A stretch of 64,000 nucleotides of DNA from Hyalella azteca (taxonomy: Eukaryota > Arthropoda > Malacostraca > Amphipoda > Hyalellidae): contig NW_025930409.1 in assembly GCF_000764305.2 (NCBI RefSeq), positions 125,130-189,129 of the forward strand. Reading direction: 5' to 3'. The notes under the pieces are model-generated. The model was not told the origin of the DNA. It saw only the letters and a list, made by a program, of their open reading frames with translations, and did no database searches. A program made the position numbers and the translations under genes. Shown one piece after another: positions 1 through 11,205 of the stretch; the first letter of the stretch is position 1; each line of letters starts with the position of its first letter.

Positions 1-193
1 GTGGTGCTTATATATGACATGGTGCTGCAACACTGGTGTGTGATATGGTGTGGCTGTGGTGCTTATATATGACATGGTGCTGCAACACTGGTGTGTGATA
101 TGGTGTAGCTGTGGTGCTTATATATGACATGGTGCTGCAACACTGGTGTGTGATATGGTGTGGCTGTGGTGCTTATATATGACATGGTGCTGC
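1..193. repeat. 55-bp minisatellite, about 3.5 copies, cut by the window edge
   Basis: Units start at 1, 56, 111 and 166 and are almost identical, differing at one site (tggctg versus tagctg). Each begins GTGGTGCTTATATATGACAT. The array ends abruptly at 193 in unique AT-rich DNA. Because it starts at base 1 it probably continues outside the window. Near-identity of the copies suggests recent expansion or homogenisation. Confidence 0.95.
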
Positions 194-3100
194 TGTATTT
201 TGTAAATTTTAGTGATTACTTCACCTAAAGCGAATGAAAAATTTGTAATCATTAATAGTGAGCAAAACAAGTCTCCACTTTGGCCAACATCTATTCAAAA
301 CAGTTCTTAATTTCTCGTTTTTCCTAAAAAATCGATTGAAATTTTACTAGCAAATATAGGCTTTTAATAAACTATCACTCGAATTTTTATGAAAACTATA
401 ACAAATTATTCTGAGAATCGTCAATAAATCAACCTATATTAAAGAGATCATGAATGTGAGAGAACCAGAATAGTCTTGCAACAACTTTACGCTGCCGGTT
501 CGCGCTCACAATTTTTAATCTTGCATTCAGAGCACAACAGAACGCAGGCCAGCGTGTTAATGATGAGTAACAGGCCAACGTTACGGCCGCAGCAAGCGTA
601 TTTTCTGAGTAGCTCCACGGGCATTTTCACTAGCTTTTATCCTAAATTTTGGGAAGCCGAAAAGCTTTTAGTGACCTGATGTTCTAGCGCAATACTCGGT
701 GCAGCTTCTTTGGTGTGTCTTTCACGACATCTGAGACGAGGAGTGGGAAATTCTCGTAAACATAACCAAAATATATATAAGGCTTCAAGACCTATTTTAA
801 GGTCAAATAATATTTACCTACGGTAAGACGATGGCAGCTCTATTGCTGAGCACTATAGTATTGGCAAAATATGGAAACATATGATTCAATTTTTTTAAAT
901 TTTTTATTTTTTGGTTTTAACTTCACATATGGTGACGTTAGATTTATAGGTTCCGCATCCGCTCCTTTGAATCCACAGTGTTACAGTGTATTTTTAACTT
1001 GGTTATTTGCTTGTTCCTGTGTTTTTTCATTTAGTTATTAGTTCAAGGTTATTCATTTTATTATATTCTGTCTATAGCTTAATTAGTTTATGCGTGAAAA
1101 GTGAGAACTTTTGAATTGTGTTTATTTATTTATTTGTTTGTTAAGGTTATTTATTCTTTTTATTTTCTGTTAGGAGAGTTTGGAATTCAGGCTCATGAGT
1201 GTTTATTCAAGATAGTGAATTTGCGGAAGTGTCTTTTATTACACGCCTTTGTTCGGATCCACGTAAAAGTGCTACATGTATAGCTGGACGAACCTGGGTC
1301 ACCCTCAACTATATAGTACAATGTTCGGTTACACTGAATGTGCTGCATGACTTACCACCTGTACTATTTCGTGCCACGAAGTACGCAAGGGGTATAGGTT
1401 CGTAGCACAGATCTCGTGTACGAAGGTATTTTATCCCTCGTGTGTGAGTCTATTTGATAGGTAACATTGAAAATGTTTTGAACTTTTTTGAAAAACATTT
1501 TTACATTGAAAATATTTAATAAATAAATGATAGGCAAACATGAAAATTCCTATGTTTAATCCACTATTTTATGACGATAAAATTTTCAACTTTGTATGTG
1601 ATTTAGTCTCATACGATAAGATGATTATCATTGCTAGACTCTTGAACGTTTCAGTAAATACTTAAGTTCTCAAATGACTATATTTTTTGCCACCTATCAC
1701 GTAAACGTATGTAACTCATTTAGCAGAAAAAAACACTAATTTCGTTGTCTCAATGATAAATATGTTCTCAATTCTCAATTTCTCACCAATTAATTTTTTT
1801 TGTTTATCTACAAGGCTGCACAAGTAGCATTAATCAGGCGCTCATTGTGAGCTTCTTTGTTAGACGGTGTGGGGAGGAAACCAATGACGGAGGCTGGATG
1901 CAAATTAGATGATTTGTTCCCTAGAGCATCAAAATTTAATTTTCGAGTGAAAATTAGAATTTAACAAATAAATATTGGCTCTCTATTACGATGTTTTTTT
2001 ACACAAAATCGTTTTTAGTCATATTACTTGGCGTATAAGCATGTAAATCCAAGGCTTGTAGAGAATGGGGACATGTTTGCCTTTCTTCCATTTTTGCAGC
2101 ATTCCTGGTCGAGACGCAGTAGGCATATGGTGGCGCTTCTTTAAGATTCCGGTCTTTGATGGCGACTTGAGTAATATTTTAGGAACCTAGACGGAAAAAC
2201 GGAGTTACCTGGCATTTTTCGGCTCTCTGCATCGCTGGCACAAACATGACAAGCGACCATAAAGAGACTGGAGCTACTCTCATCCTTAGCCTGTGCTTTC
2301 TGCCTGAAATATTGCGTAAAGCGCACCCTGCCATGACTAGCAACGCTTCGGATCTTAGCATTCATCATATTTATTTGTTAAACAGTGCTTAATTGCCGTG
2401 GACGCAGCATTATTGATTAGAAAAAATGTTATGATGGCACTCATGCGCATCATAGCCAAGAAATTGCAAGTTTAAGTGTAAAGTTGAGTTGAGTGTAAAG
2501 AGCTGGGCAACAGATCAAAATGAATCTCAAGATAATCAGAAACGTAACGTAAAAAATACGGTTACATTAGAATTAATCAGTTATTATTTAAATAAATTAA
2601 TCAATTTATACCTCTTGATGGTATAACTAGAAAAGTACAACATGCAGGTATTATACAAACGATAATTTTTTTACTAAAATTGAACAACGTAACTATATAT
2701 TCTCTTGAGAAATAAGTGCATCGAATTTCTAACTCAGTTGAGTATGGATTACAACGAGGAATTTTAATTTTTCTTTGAAACCAAACAATCAATTACCTGC
2801 TATTAATAATTATAATCAACGCGAGGGAATTCTTCATTAAAATTATAGAAAAAATATATTAATGGAAGTTATAATATTACTGACAAATAACCTAGTGGTG
2901 AGCGCTGGCAATAAATCACGATCCCGAGCAGAAGACGAAGAAGACTTACAAATTCACCATTCAACTCGTCATTATTTGCGTAAATTTTTATTTGAGAAAG
3001 TTTATGCTCAAAATTATTAATTTAAATAATTAAATTAATTTTGTGTTCACAATTATGTACAGCAAGTTATATATTTACTTAATTGATTCTGATTTTAGCG

Positions 3101-3609
3101 CCACCTTATTGCCTTATTGAAAATGATGCTCGAATTTCTTAACTAACATAAGCATACACGAGTGCCATCAGTGTCGACAGACGCATTTTTACCTGATCCT
3201 TTATTAACAATTTTCATGTACAAGATAACACTTTGTTCCAGTTCTCAAACCGTACATAAGCATAAGAGTATCCCTGAGAAATCGAGCGTTTTCTTTAACA
3301 AGATCTCGAACGTAGAAGCTTCAAAAGAAAATATTTTTGAACGAAAACCAGTGCGTTACAGAGAAATTAATAACTCTACGGAATTGTCTCCAAACATTCA
3401 ACTATGTAATTGATATAATCCAGGTACTTAGAAATTGTGAAAATACAAATTTCCTAATAGGCAAACAATAATTCGAGCACAAGGCTTAATCAGTGGTGAA
3501 GATGTTAATTAGGGTGTATAAAATAAATGGATTAATGTGGTGATAAATAAATCAAACGAAATAAATAGCAAACCAGCGCCCAGAGTGCCTTACTTCGAAA
3601 ATTAAAGCA
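194..3609. other. Gene-poor stretch, one weak exon candidate
   Basis: AT-rich DNA with stops in all frames and no recognisable domain or repeat. The only coding-like piece is on the minus strand at about 2368-2213, a moderately GC-rich segment. It has an open frame with a CxxC (CHVC) motif and ends at a good donor-like CCAG/GTAACT at about 2213. The frame is short and matches nothing I recognise, so it is not called as a gene. Confidence 0.4.
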
Positions 3610-3766
3610 AAAAATATAACTCAGTACTTACTGCAGTGAGTGACAAAGAGCGCATTTTCTCGTCGACGAAAACGTGAAGTCACGGACGGACAGACAGACG
3701 GACGGAAAGACGGACATGACGAGCACAATAGTGCATTTTTTCCATAAATGAGAAAATGCGCTAAAA
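3610..3766 (+). mobile_element. Microsatellite-cored inverted-repeat element, copy 1
   Basis: One of three copies in the window (also 49551-49824, reversed, and 57339-57517). The left arm has the palindrome-containing block CTGCAGTGAGTGACA, then GAGCGCATTTTCTC. The centre is a degenerate run of GACGGACG/GACAGACG. The right arm runs GACATGACGAGCACAATAG, then CCATAAATGAGAAAATGCGCT. The block GCGCATTTTCTC occurs inverted at the two ends, so the element can fold back on itself. There is no coding capacity. It resembles microsatellite-associated interspersed elements described in arthropods and molluscs, but the family is not one I can name. This copy has the shortest and most decayed core. Confidence 0.75.
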
Positions 3767-4704
3767 ACTGCGTACATCATTGACGTTGTTTGGCTGGGAA
3801 CAATCGAGTTATGCTTACCCAGAAACATCGCGTTTCCGATGTGTCTGCTTGGTCTGCAGGCGCCAGCTTACCTGCAAATGGAGAGCTTATATTAGTAGAT
3901 GGTTGGAAATTGATAGCGAATTACAAGTATTCACAATCAAATCAATGTTCACATTTTACGACGACATTATAATCAAAAACATTGAGACCATAAACTGATT
4001 TGGAGCCTTGTAAATAAGTTCTTTATGTTCCGAAAATGGCAAAGGGAAACTAAATAAAAGTTAAAATTCATAGTTTAGGTGACTGTACATGTGAGAAGTG
4101 ACCACAACGTCCGTATTTCAGATTATGCAAAATTTCGCCAAAAAGGTAAATTTAGTAATTAAGACATTAAAGTTACGTTCAATCTCATACATTATTGGTC
4201 ACTATTTCCAATGCATGACCTCAAACATGCGCGAAAGTTCAATATTTCATTCGTTTAGTCAAGGAATTATTAAGAGCAAAACAGTGGAAATTTTTTTCCT
4301 GTTTTTGGGCAGAACTTCCTAAGCATTTGTTTGTACAGAATTAAAATCAATCCATTTCAATCATTGTACTGAATCACAATCAAGCAGCAATAATACCCAA
4401 CATATTGAATGCATTCAAAAAATACAAATTTAAAGTGCTAGACCAATACATACAAAGGCTAGTGTTGAAACGAAGCTTGATAAAAAAAGTCATTATTCCT
4501 CCATTGGGCTAAATCCTGCAATGAATGCAATTCACGCCAAAATATCGGTAAAGGCACTTTAGATGATCACAAACATCGTCAATGTACACGAGTGCAATCG
4601 CACATCATGATCACCAAATCCCATTAACGATATTGAGCAATGGATTATGATATTCAATCCTATTCTCACGAACTAAAATGAAGAAAATTTCAATCATAGT
4701 TACA
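3767..4704. other. No gene seen
   Basis: AT-rich sequence. Short open frames at 3780-3998 and 4098-4322 have no recognisable motif, compositional bias or splice context and are best treated as chance. Confidence 0.5.
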
Positions 4705-4975
4705 GCACAATAATAGATATTGGTAGAAATTTTTAGCCATTAGATTAAAATATTTGACTTATATTGAATGCACGTCGTGTGAACGTCAAAACACGCAAGT
4801 TCAATAATTGTTGTGAACAATAACAGATTTTACAGGAAATTGTAGTCATAGGATTCAAATGTGTAATAGGTATTATAAGTAATTTGCTCGAACTCAAAAA
4901 ACCGTAAATTAAATGTTACTGAAGTATAATAGATTTTAATAATAAATTCTAGCCATCGAATTGAAACTAATCAAT
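4705..4975. repeat. Diverged ~110-bp repeat leading into the satellite
   Basis: Three related blocks starting near 4705, 4818 and 4925 share the skeleton AATA(A)CAGATTTT..AATT..AGCCAT..GATT. They are much more diverged than the array that follows. They look like old, decayed edge units of the same repeat system. Confidence 0.4.
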
Positions 4976-5645
4976 TAATAGAACACATCGGATTGAAACT
5001 TAGCAATCAATTAATATGACACAATGGACTAAAGTTTTTTATCAGTAGGACACATTGGTTTGAAAAATATGATTCAATAGGACACAATGGATTAAAGTTA
5101 ATCAATCAATAGGACGCTATTGGATTGAAAGTTAATATTTAATAGGACACAATGGATTAAAAAAAATTAATCAATAGGACGCATTGGAATGAAATTTATT
5201 ATTTAATAGGTCACAATGGATTGAAGTTAATCGATCAATATGACGCTATTGGATTGAAAGTTATTATTTAATAGGACACAATGGATTAAAATTAATTAAT
5301 CAATAGGACGCTATTGGATTGAAAGTTATTATTTAATAGGACACAATGGATTAAAATTAATTAATCAATAGGACGCCATTGGATTGAAAATTATTATTTA
5401 ATAGGACACAATGGAGAAAAATTAATCAATAGGATGCATTGGAATGAAAGTTAGTATTTAATAGGACACAATGGATTAAAAAAGTTAATCAATAGGATGC
5501 ATTGGAATGAAAGTTAGTATTTAATAGGACACAATGGATTAAATAAGTTAATCAATAGGATGCATTGGAATGAAAGTTATTATTTAATGGGGCACAATGA
5601 ATTGAAATTAATCAATCAATAGGACGCATTGGATTGAAATTTATT
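4976..5645. repeat. AT-rich satellite, ~32-bp units arranged as ~65-bp dimers
   Basis: Two alternating half-units are visible. One is AATAGGACACAATGGATTAA followed by AT-rich filler. The other is AATAGGACGCTATTGGATTG followed by AAAGTTATTATTT. Together they make a dimer of about 65 bp repeated roughly ten times. Later units carry GCATTGGAATGA instead of GCTATTGGATTG, so subfamilies are present. The dimeric order is the usual first step of higher-order satellite structure. No coding potential. Confidence 0.9.
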
Positions 5646-5654
5646 TAATATAAC

Positions 5655-5785
5655 GAGCCCAAGCAGCACGGTAGGACGACATCACCGGCAGCAGCTCAGC
5701 CTGGCGAGGTGCTCGAGGCCACGAGGGTCGCCGTCGCTGCTCTCACTGCCTGATAAGACACGACGCGCCTCGTAGACGCTGCCCT
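5655..5785. other. GC-rich island of unknown role
   Basis: About 110 bp of distinctly GC- and CpG-rich sequence, abruptly placed between the AT-rich satellite and a T-rich block. It is open in more than one frame but too short to assign a product or strand. It could be a short exon, a promoter-like CpG island or part of an unrecognised repeat. Confidence 0.3.
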
Positions 5786-5848
5786 CTTTTCTCTCAATAT
5801 TTCTTCTCTAACTTAGACTGAACATATCCTTCTTCTAATAATATTTAA

Positions 5849-6095
5849 CGACCTTTATCCTATCATTTTTGTCTCGCTACTTTTAATACTTTTTTTGCTC
5901 TAATTTATTGTTTTTCTTATTTGCACTAAATATATACTCGAATATGTTTCATTAGTTATTTTAACATAAAACACGATCTTGTTCGCGTAATATCTGACGT
6001 CCTTCATCCCATCATTGCTGTTTCATTACGATGAATATCTTTTTGGTATAATTTGCTATGTTTTTCTTATGTGCCTCAATACGAATTCGTTTCTC
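5849..6095. repeat. Old tandem duplication of a T-rich ~110-bp block
   Basis: The segments 5849-5957 and 5988-6095 align end to end with many substitutions. They share CATC/CATCATT, TTGTTTTTCTTAT(G)TGC and a closing ATA..TTTC. This is a diverged duplication in a pyrimidine-rich tract, with no gene in it. Confidence 0.45.
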
Positions 6096-7407
6096 ATCTT
6101 AAATGTTTTTTCATTTTCTTGTACAGATTTTCCTAACTATGCTGTCAATCAATTCTAATACTCTTTCCCTTAATTTCAAGCCTTAAATTTCATCATCGAC
6201 TTCAGATATTTTCTCCTGCTTCTCCTATATTTCTCTTACAAAATACTGCCTTGTCCTATTTCCATGGTTTTTAACTTCATCATCGCTGGACAAGTTTCAA
6301 CAGCATAAAAGTTTGTGAAGAATTATAGGAATGAAACGATTAGAAGATAAAAAAACAATTGTGCAATATAAATCAGCTAATACAACGTAGGTACGGTGAA
6401 CTAGGCGAAATGCGGGAGTTTAGACTAAAATAGTATTGTAAAATAGGACAAATAATACACCACTCTATAGGAGGCTGATGAGAAGCTCCAGTACCCAATG
6501 GTCAAAAGCAGGCATATCAAAAGAAATGCTACTTTCAGGGGAGCCTACGACCAGAGATCGTATTATGAGTTCTCCAAGACAGCTTTTCCTCGAGTCTTCA
6601 GGACAGTTTTTATTTGATATTTTTAATAATGATTTATTTGGTCTGAAGAGATGATTAATCAAACTAGGCTGTTCTCAGTTTTCGAGTGGGCAGTGTTACG
6701 ACGTCATAGTTAACTTCTTATGAATATGGAATGGACTACTGAATTTACAAATTTGGACAAATCTATACGTGGTTGAAAGAATTAACAAAATAATGAAATC
6801 AATAGTCTTCTTTGTAACTATAAGTGACATTAATGATCCTCTGCGATTATTACAACAATTCTAAAAAATTCTGCGCTGCTGAAGTAACTAACACTTGGAG
6901 GAATAAAAATTGTTGCAACTGGATAGTGGCCAGCCTAATGAGTAGACATATTTCTCCAAGAGAAATTGATATATTTCTGCCACACTTTAGCCGAGCTTCA
7001 ATTGAATAATCAACATGGAATAGAGGCATTAAAAATTATGCTGCGCGAGTTCATCACTAAAAATCACGAAAATTCTGAAAGTTGAAAAGCAAGCGGACGC
7101 TAGAAATAATCTGGTGACGCACGAAAGTAATAATAAATCTATGATGGTCAAGTTCCCGCTCCTAGAAGAGTAGAGTCAACGGAAAACTTGTGAGCACAAA
7201 CAAAATACTTGGGAAAACAATCACAAGTTTCTGCTGGCACCAGTCCCTACAGCCCTCCAGCTTGGACAACAAAGAGAAACGTGCGGCACACGATAAAGGA
7301 TAATACGGGAACTATTGACAGGGAACATGACTCCGTTCTTTTCTCTTACTCTTGCTGCCTATAGTCTTCAGATAGGCGATCTGGGTTCAACTAAGGGAAG
7401 AGTAGAG
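6096..7407. other. No gene seen
   Basis: T-rich then mixed sequence. A 65-codon minus-strand frame (6662-6465) and a 61-codon plus-strand frame (6824-7009) show no motif. Some of 7000-7400 may be decayed upstream Pol sequence of the Gypsy relic that follows, but nothing in it can be read with confidence. Confidence 0.4.
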
Positions 7408-7700
7408 AGTGGCTTAAAAAATAGTTGCATTCAATGTGAAAAAAAAAACATGCAAGAAATTTTAGCGGAATTTAGTTTAAAAAACATCATCATTTACAGA
7501 GACGATATCGTCATTATGAACAATACATTTAATGAACATTTAGTGGAAAAGGTACTCATTAAATGAATAATGGATTTAAACTTAAAGTCGGTAAATGTGA
7601 ATTTTTCAGGCAACAATTAACATTCTTGGGACATCTGTTCAGCAAGGAGGGAATAAAGAAGTCAGACCTCGAATATATTGAGAATGTTGTTAATTTACAG
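7408..7700 (+). pseudogene. Ty3/Gypsy-type reverse transcriptase fragment (relic)
   Basis: The translation contains the ordered landmarks of the Gypsy RT palm: GLKNS near 7411, then NIIIYRDDIVIM at about 7483-7518 (the YxDD catalytic box, here YRDD), then TFNEHL. After a frame change at about 7563 comes NGFKLKVGKCEFF and LTFLGHLFSKEGIKKS. In intact elements these lie in one frame as FGLKN..Y(L/V)DD..F..H…L.L...KC.F….LGH..S..GI. Here the segment is interrupted by a stop and frameshift near 7563. It has lost RNase H, integrase and any recognisable LTR. Function: formerly copied element RNA into DNA; now dead. Only about 95 codons remain. A LINE origin is unlikely given the KCEFF…LGH…GI order. 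Confidence 0.85.
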
Positions 7701-8443
7701 TGTTTCTACCAGACGGCTGTCCTGTATCTCTTCAACTGCGGCGTCTCTTAAATCAAATACATGTCTCAGCTCATCATTGACCATGACTTAAAAGAGGCGC
7801 TTTTGGTTCGAGAAACTGTGCAGTGCAAAACAGCCTCATTGTAGACACTCATGTATAGAAAAATTTTCGTTTTTTTTCATTTATGGAGCAGGACACACTG
7901 TTTCGTTATTTTCCTACTGTAGTTCATTCAAGATTTTTGTGCAAGCGTAGAAAGTGCAACAGCATCTGGTGACGCATTTTCAGTTTTTGTGCTTGTTTTA
8001 TAAATTTCATTTTTCATTGCTTACAAATCCCTAAAAGACTCAATTGAGTACCATTATATGTCAGAGCGAATTGGTCGATAGGGGCAGTTGAGGTGTAAAA
8101 ATTCTAACGGGTTGCAAGTGGGAATGACAAAAAAGCTTGAGAACGAATGGCTTAACGCTTCCTTATTCAACTTCTTTCATCAATTTCTACCCATAATTGC
8201 CAGTGATGAGCATTGTTAAAAAATTAATTAAAGTATATATATAGCTTATACATGCTCACTGCGTCGCACCTGAAAGGTTGAGCGCTGTGTTATACCCAAA
8301 AATTCTATACATTTTAAAATTTATAAGAATGGAAGCTCATATAGCGGTCAATTTAGTTTCTGACTAAATTTAAGGAAAGCATTCACTTGAACTGATCATA
8401 AATTAAAACACAAAGTTTAGAAGTTAGCTGAACTAACCCTATT
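7701..8443. other. No gene seen
   Basis: AT-rich sequence after the Gypsy relic. No integrase, RNase H or LTR sequence could be made out, and no other repeat or open frame stands out. Confidence 0.45.
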
Positions 8444-8785
8444 TCACTCATTCAAAACTCTGGTATCGACATCAGTGCACATAGGGGCGAGAGCGCTTTT
8501 GTTATGCCGAGCAACTTGTGCTGGAACCGTCAGCCAGGGTCTTCCATTGAGTCCGTACAGCTGCACAAGTTGCTGTGCTAAGCTCGTCGTCCCGTTGGCA
8601 AACCCTCCTGTCAATCTTAGTAAGCACCAGCCTGCATCGACGACACCAATGGACTCAAGATCCGCCGAAATGACGCAACCCATCGATCTGAGCAAGACAG
8701 ATCTCCCGTCGCTGTTATTCTCGCGTGTTGGCAGAGGAGGTCTCAGCGAGGGCATAGCACGGGAGAAAAATGTGTAGTGCGACAT
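8444..8785 (-). CDS. Candidate coding exon, product unknown (strand uncertain)
   Basis: A 113-codon minus-strand frame lies in a GC-rich island. A plausible acceptor ATAACAG/CGACGG at 8711 would give an exon of about 268 bp ending at the TGA at 8444. Its protein has a varied, non-repetitive composition (for example SADLESIGVVDAGWCLL and GTTSLAQQLVQLYGLNG) that looks more protein-like than the chance frames around it. No family is recognised. The plus strand is also open for 100 codons and carries PVNLSK and PIDLSK, which resemble the PxDLS motif bound by CtBP co-repressors, so the strand is not settled. A second minus-strand open segment with a hydrophobic stretch lies about 220 bp upstream (9320-9005), and the two could belong to one gene. 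Confidence is low without transcript support. Confidence 0.3.
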   Translation of the reverse strand: MSHYTFFSRAMPSLRPPLPTRENNSDGRSVLLRSMGCVISADLESIGVVDAGWCLLRLTGGFANGTTSLAQQLVQLYGLNGRPWLTVPAQVARHNKSALAPMCTDVDTRVLNE

Positions 8786-9004
8786 TCAATGAAATACACA
8801 ACAAAACAGGACAGAAAACGCAACACGAAAAGCTCAAAAATTAAGAGACCAGTAAAAGTGCGACGATTATTGACACGGTATCGCACGAAAATATTTTCTC
8901 TCGATTTAGTTAGAAGCCAGTTGTGAAACCCGATATTTGTGCAAATGCTGGTTCGAATATATTCCAGAAAGAATCTTGGTGGCTTTTCGGTTATTGCTGT
9001 TGTT

Positions 9005-9320
9005 TCAACAAGACGGAAATATATTGAACTGTATACGCACTGCTATCACTTTAGTATCACAGAAGGCAAACAAGTGGGCACCGCTTTTGAGAGTTTGAAT
9101 TTGTAGGTCAGTCGAATAGAAGTATGTTGCGGCGGCCCACAACAACACGAAGAGCACCAAAGCATCCCACGTGGTCACAATACTGAGAGGAGGACTGCTT
9201 CTGAAGGGAGTAATCTGAAATTCTAAATCGATGGAGACAGAAGCCATTTCCGATGGAGCTCGGTATGGGCCCTCGTCGTCTCGATTGTCCTTGTAGACTG
9301 AAGAGAATTGAGGCTTCAGA
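9005..9320 (-). CDS. Candidate exon with one hydrophobic (membrane-like) segment
   Basis: The minus strand is open from a possible acceptor (GTATTCAG/TCTGAAG, boundary at 9320) to a stop at 9005. An ATG in good context (GAAATGG) is at 9247. The polar start includes YKDNRDDEGPYRAPSEM, followed after about 30 residues by a hydrophobic run DALVLFVLLWAAATYF. That is long enough to be a transmembrane or signal-anchor segment, with no charges inside. The candidate acceptor lacks a good pyrimidine tract and no strong donor is visible; a weak one is GC/GTATAC near 9033. It might be the start of a single-pass membrane protein or an internal exon. No family is recognised. It lies on the same strand as the candidate exon at 8785-8444. 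Confidence 0.3.
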
Positions 9321-11044
9321 CTGAATACATTCTACTCTCCCTCCATTTCTTGAACGTTATCCAAACATGCCATCCTTGTGCGCTGAGAGGTATGTAGATC
9401 ACGACAGCTCTAGTTTGTATTGCGGCTTCAGGGCCATGAACCTTCAATGTTCAGCAATCATTTACCTTTTATTGCATCTTGAATCACGAAGGAATAAGCA
9501 TAATAACTCAAATTAATTCATGGGCCACGAACCTCAGGACAAATAATGAAGTTATATTGTGGATTTATACGAGCATGTTGTATGTTTTGCGCTGCATATT
9601 GCGTTGCTTTCACTGTCATAAAATTTTTGAAACATGAATAAAGAAAATATACATTTAGCATATACGGTCCGCAGGAAGTTTGGATAGTTGAAAATGTAAT
9701 CATTTGGTACAATGGCTTTTTACGGTGTTAAATATTCAGCTCCGATGCTCCAAGTTTTTTCTTCAACCATCAGTCGAATAGATAGCTTATGTGTAATTTA
9801 CTAGAAGGAATGCAGAGCGCACACGAATAAAATTATTTCATTTCAAGTTCCATTTTTAAAACATTTGCTATACATGGTTAATTATTATAAATAATACTTT
9901 TATTTCCTAATTGAAATCGGTGTACTACCGCAGTCTAGATCATTATGCCGTCCAAACATAAAGAGAACTGCGTTCAAGTCTCGCTTTGAAGGAAGTTGAG
10001 GGAAACCACACAAGGACCCTCTTAGAAATCTCAACCAAGCAATCGATGGCCATTTATGGTCGTAGCGGCCACCGATGTTTCGCCTTCAAAAGTTGAACGT
10101 TTAATGCACTACAAGTGTTGTAGGCTGCAGCCTCAAATTTATTCACATGTAAGGCTTAGACCGTATCATTACGCGTAGCCAAGCAAAATGTAACTTTGTA
10201 TGTTCCGTTCTAGTAAACAATGGCAACAACACTGTTAGCGGTATGATTCCTCCATAGATACGTGAAATTTTTCAATAAGGGGCTGCACTTTCGACGTTTG
10301 ATCTGAATCGCAATTTAAAATTTTTCATGATCACTCTGTTCTAAATTTCAGCAGTATTAATAATAAATTTCTCGACATCTTAGTCAAACGCCTCTTGAAA
10401 AATGCTACATCGAAAAAATAACCATGAAAGACGATATATAGAGCGCAGCAACAGCGAAGGAAAATGAGCTTGGGCCGCGTGATCTGCTTTACGAAACTTT
10501 CATTGGCCACTCTAAAGTTGGTGGCTGCGGCATTAAGCGCAAAGCGACAGCGCTCAACGAGCCTCGAGTTTGCACATCAAAAACTATTTAACTTTGCTAA
10601 CTTGAGCTTCATTCTTCGGCAAAATCAAAATTCTAAACCGCAATCTCGTTACGCGCGCAGGTGGTTTGAAATTGTTTGTAGAATAGATTAATTACTCTGT
10701 GTCTTATAAATCCATGTAATTACGTATAAACATCCATTCTGAATGAATGGATGATAAATTATAGTTTATCTGCAATTTTTGTGAGCAGACAATACGCAAA
10801 TTGACTCTGATTTTCGATCTAATTGCGATATAATTATGCATGATTTTTGGTTTTCTCTTTCTACCGCTACAGTGCAAGAGTTTTCTCGTGCACTTATGTT
10901 ATGTTTCGAACCTTGAATAATTAATTTTTTGTCGGCTTTGAATAAATTGTTTTTGTATTATGATACTGAAGTCTGTTCTCGAAATACGCGTTGAGCAGAT
11001 ACATCACAAGCTGAGTGCATTCCTGTGATAAAACATAAGCCTAT
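9321..11044. other. No gene seen
   Basis: Mixed AT-rich sequence. A 75-codon plus frame at 10464-10691 and a 64-codon minus frame at 9712-9518 have no recognisable motif. No tandem or inverted repeat of note. Confidence 0.4.
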
Positions 11045-11205
11045 CACTCCAGAACAATAGCTATTCCCGCTGGCAATCTCCACATTTTCGTCACGAACGA
11101 GGCAGGTGACGGCATTGAAGCGGGGCTTATACGGCGAAGTCTGAAGAGAAACAGCCTAGCAGCGTCGCTGCAGCGAAGAAAGGTAATTGTGTTCTATGCG
11201 CCAAA
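11045..11205. other. Exon-like GC island, open on both strands
   Basis: On the plus strand an ATG-less frame runs from 11039 to a stop near 11209. It includes AIPAGNLHIFVTNEAGDGIE and a donor-like AAAG/GTAATT at 11180. On the minus strand a good acceptor (CTTTCTTCGCTGCAG/CG, pyrimidine-rich, near 11172) opens about 40 codons ending at a TGA near 11051, which would make a terminal exon. Both readings are plausible and cannot both be right. If the minus reading is correct it would follow the candidate exon at 11898-11756. Confidence 0.25.
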
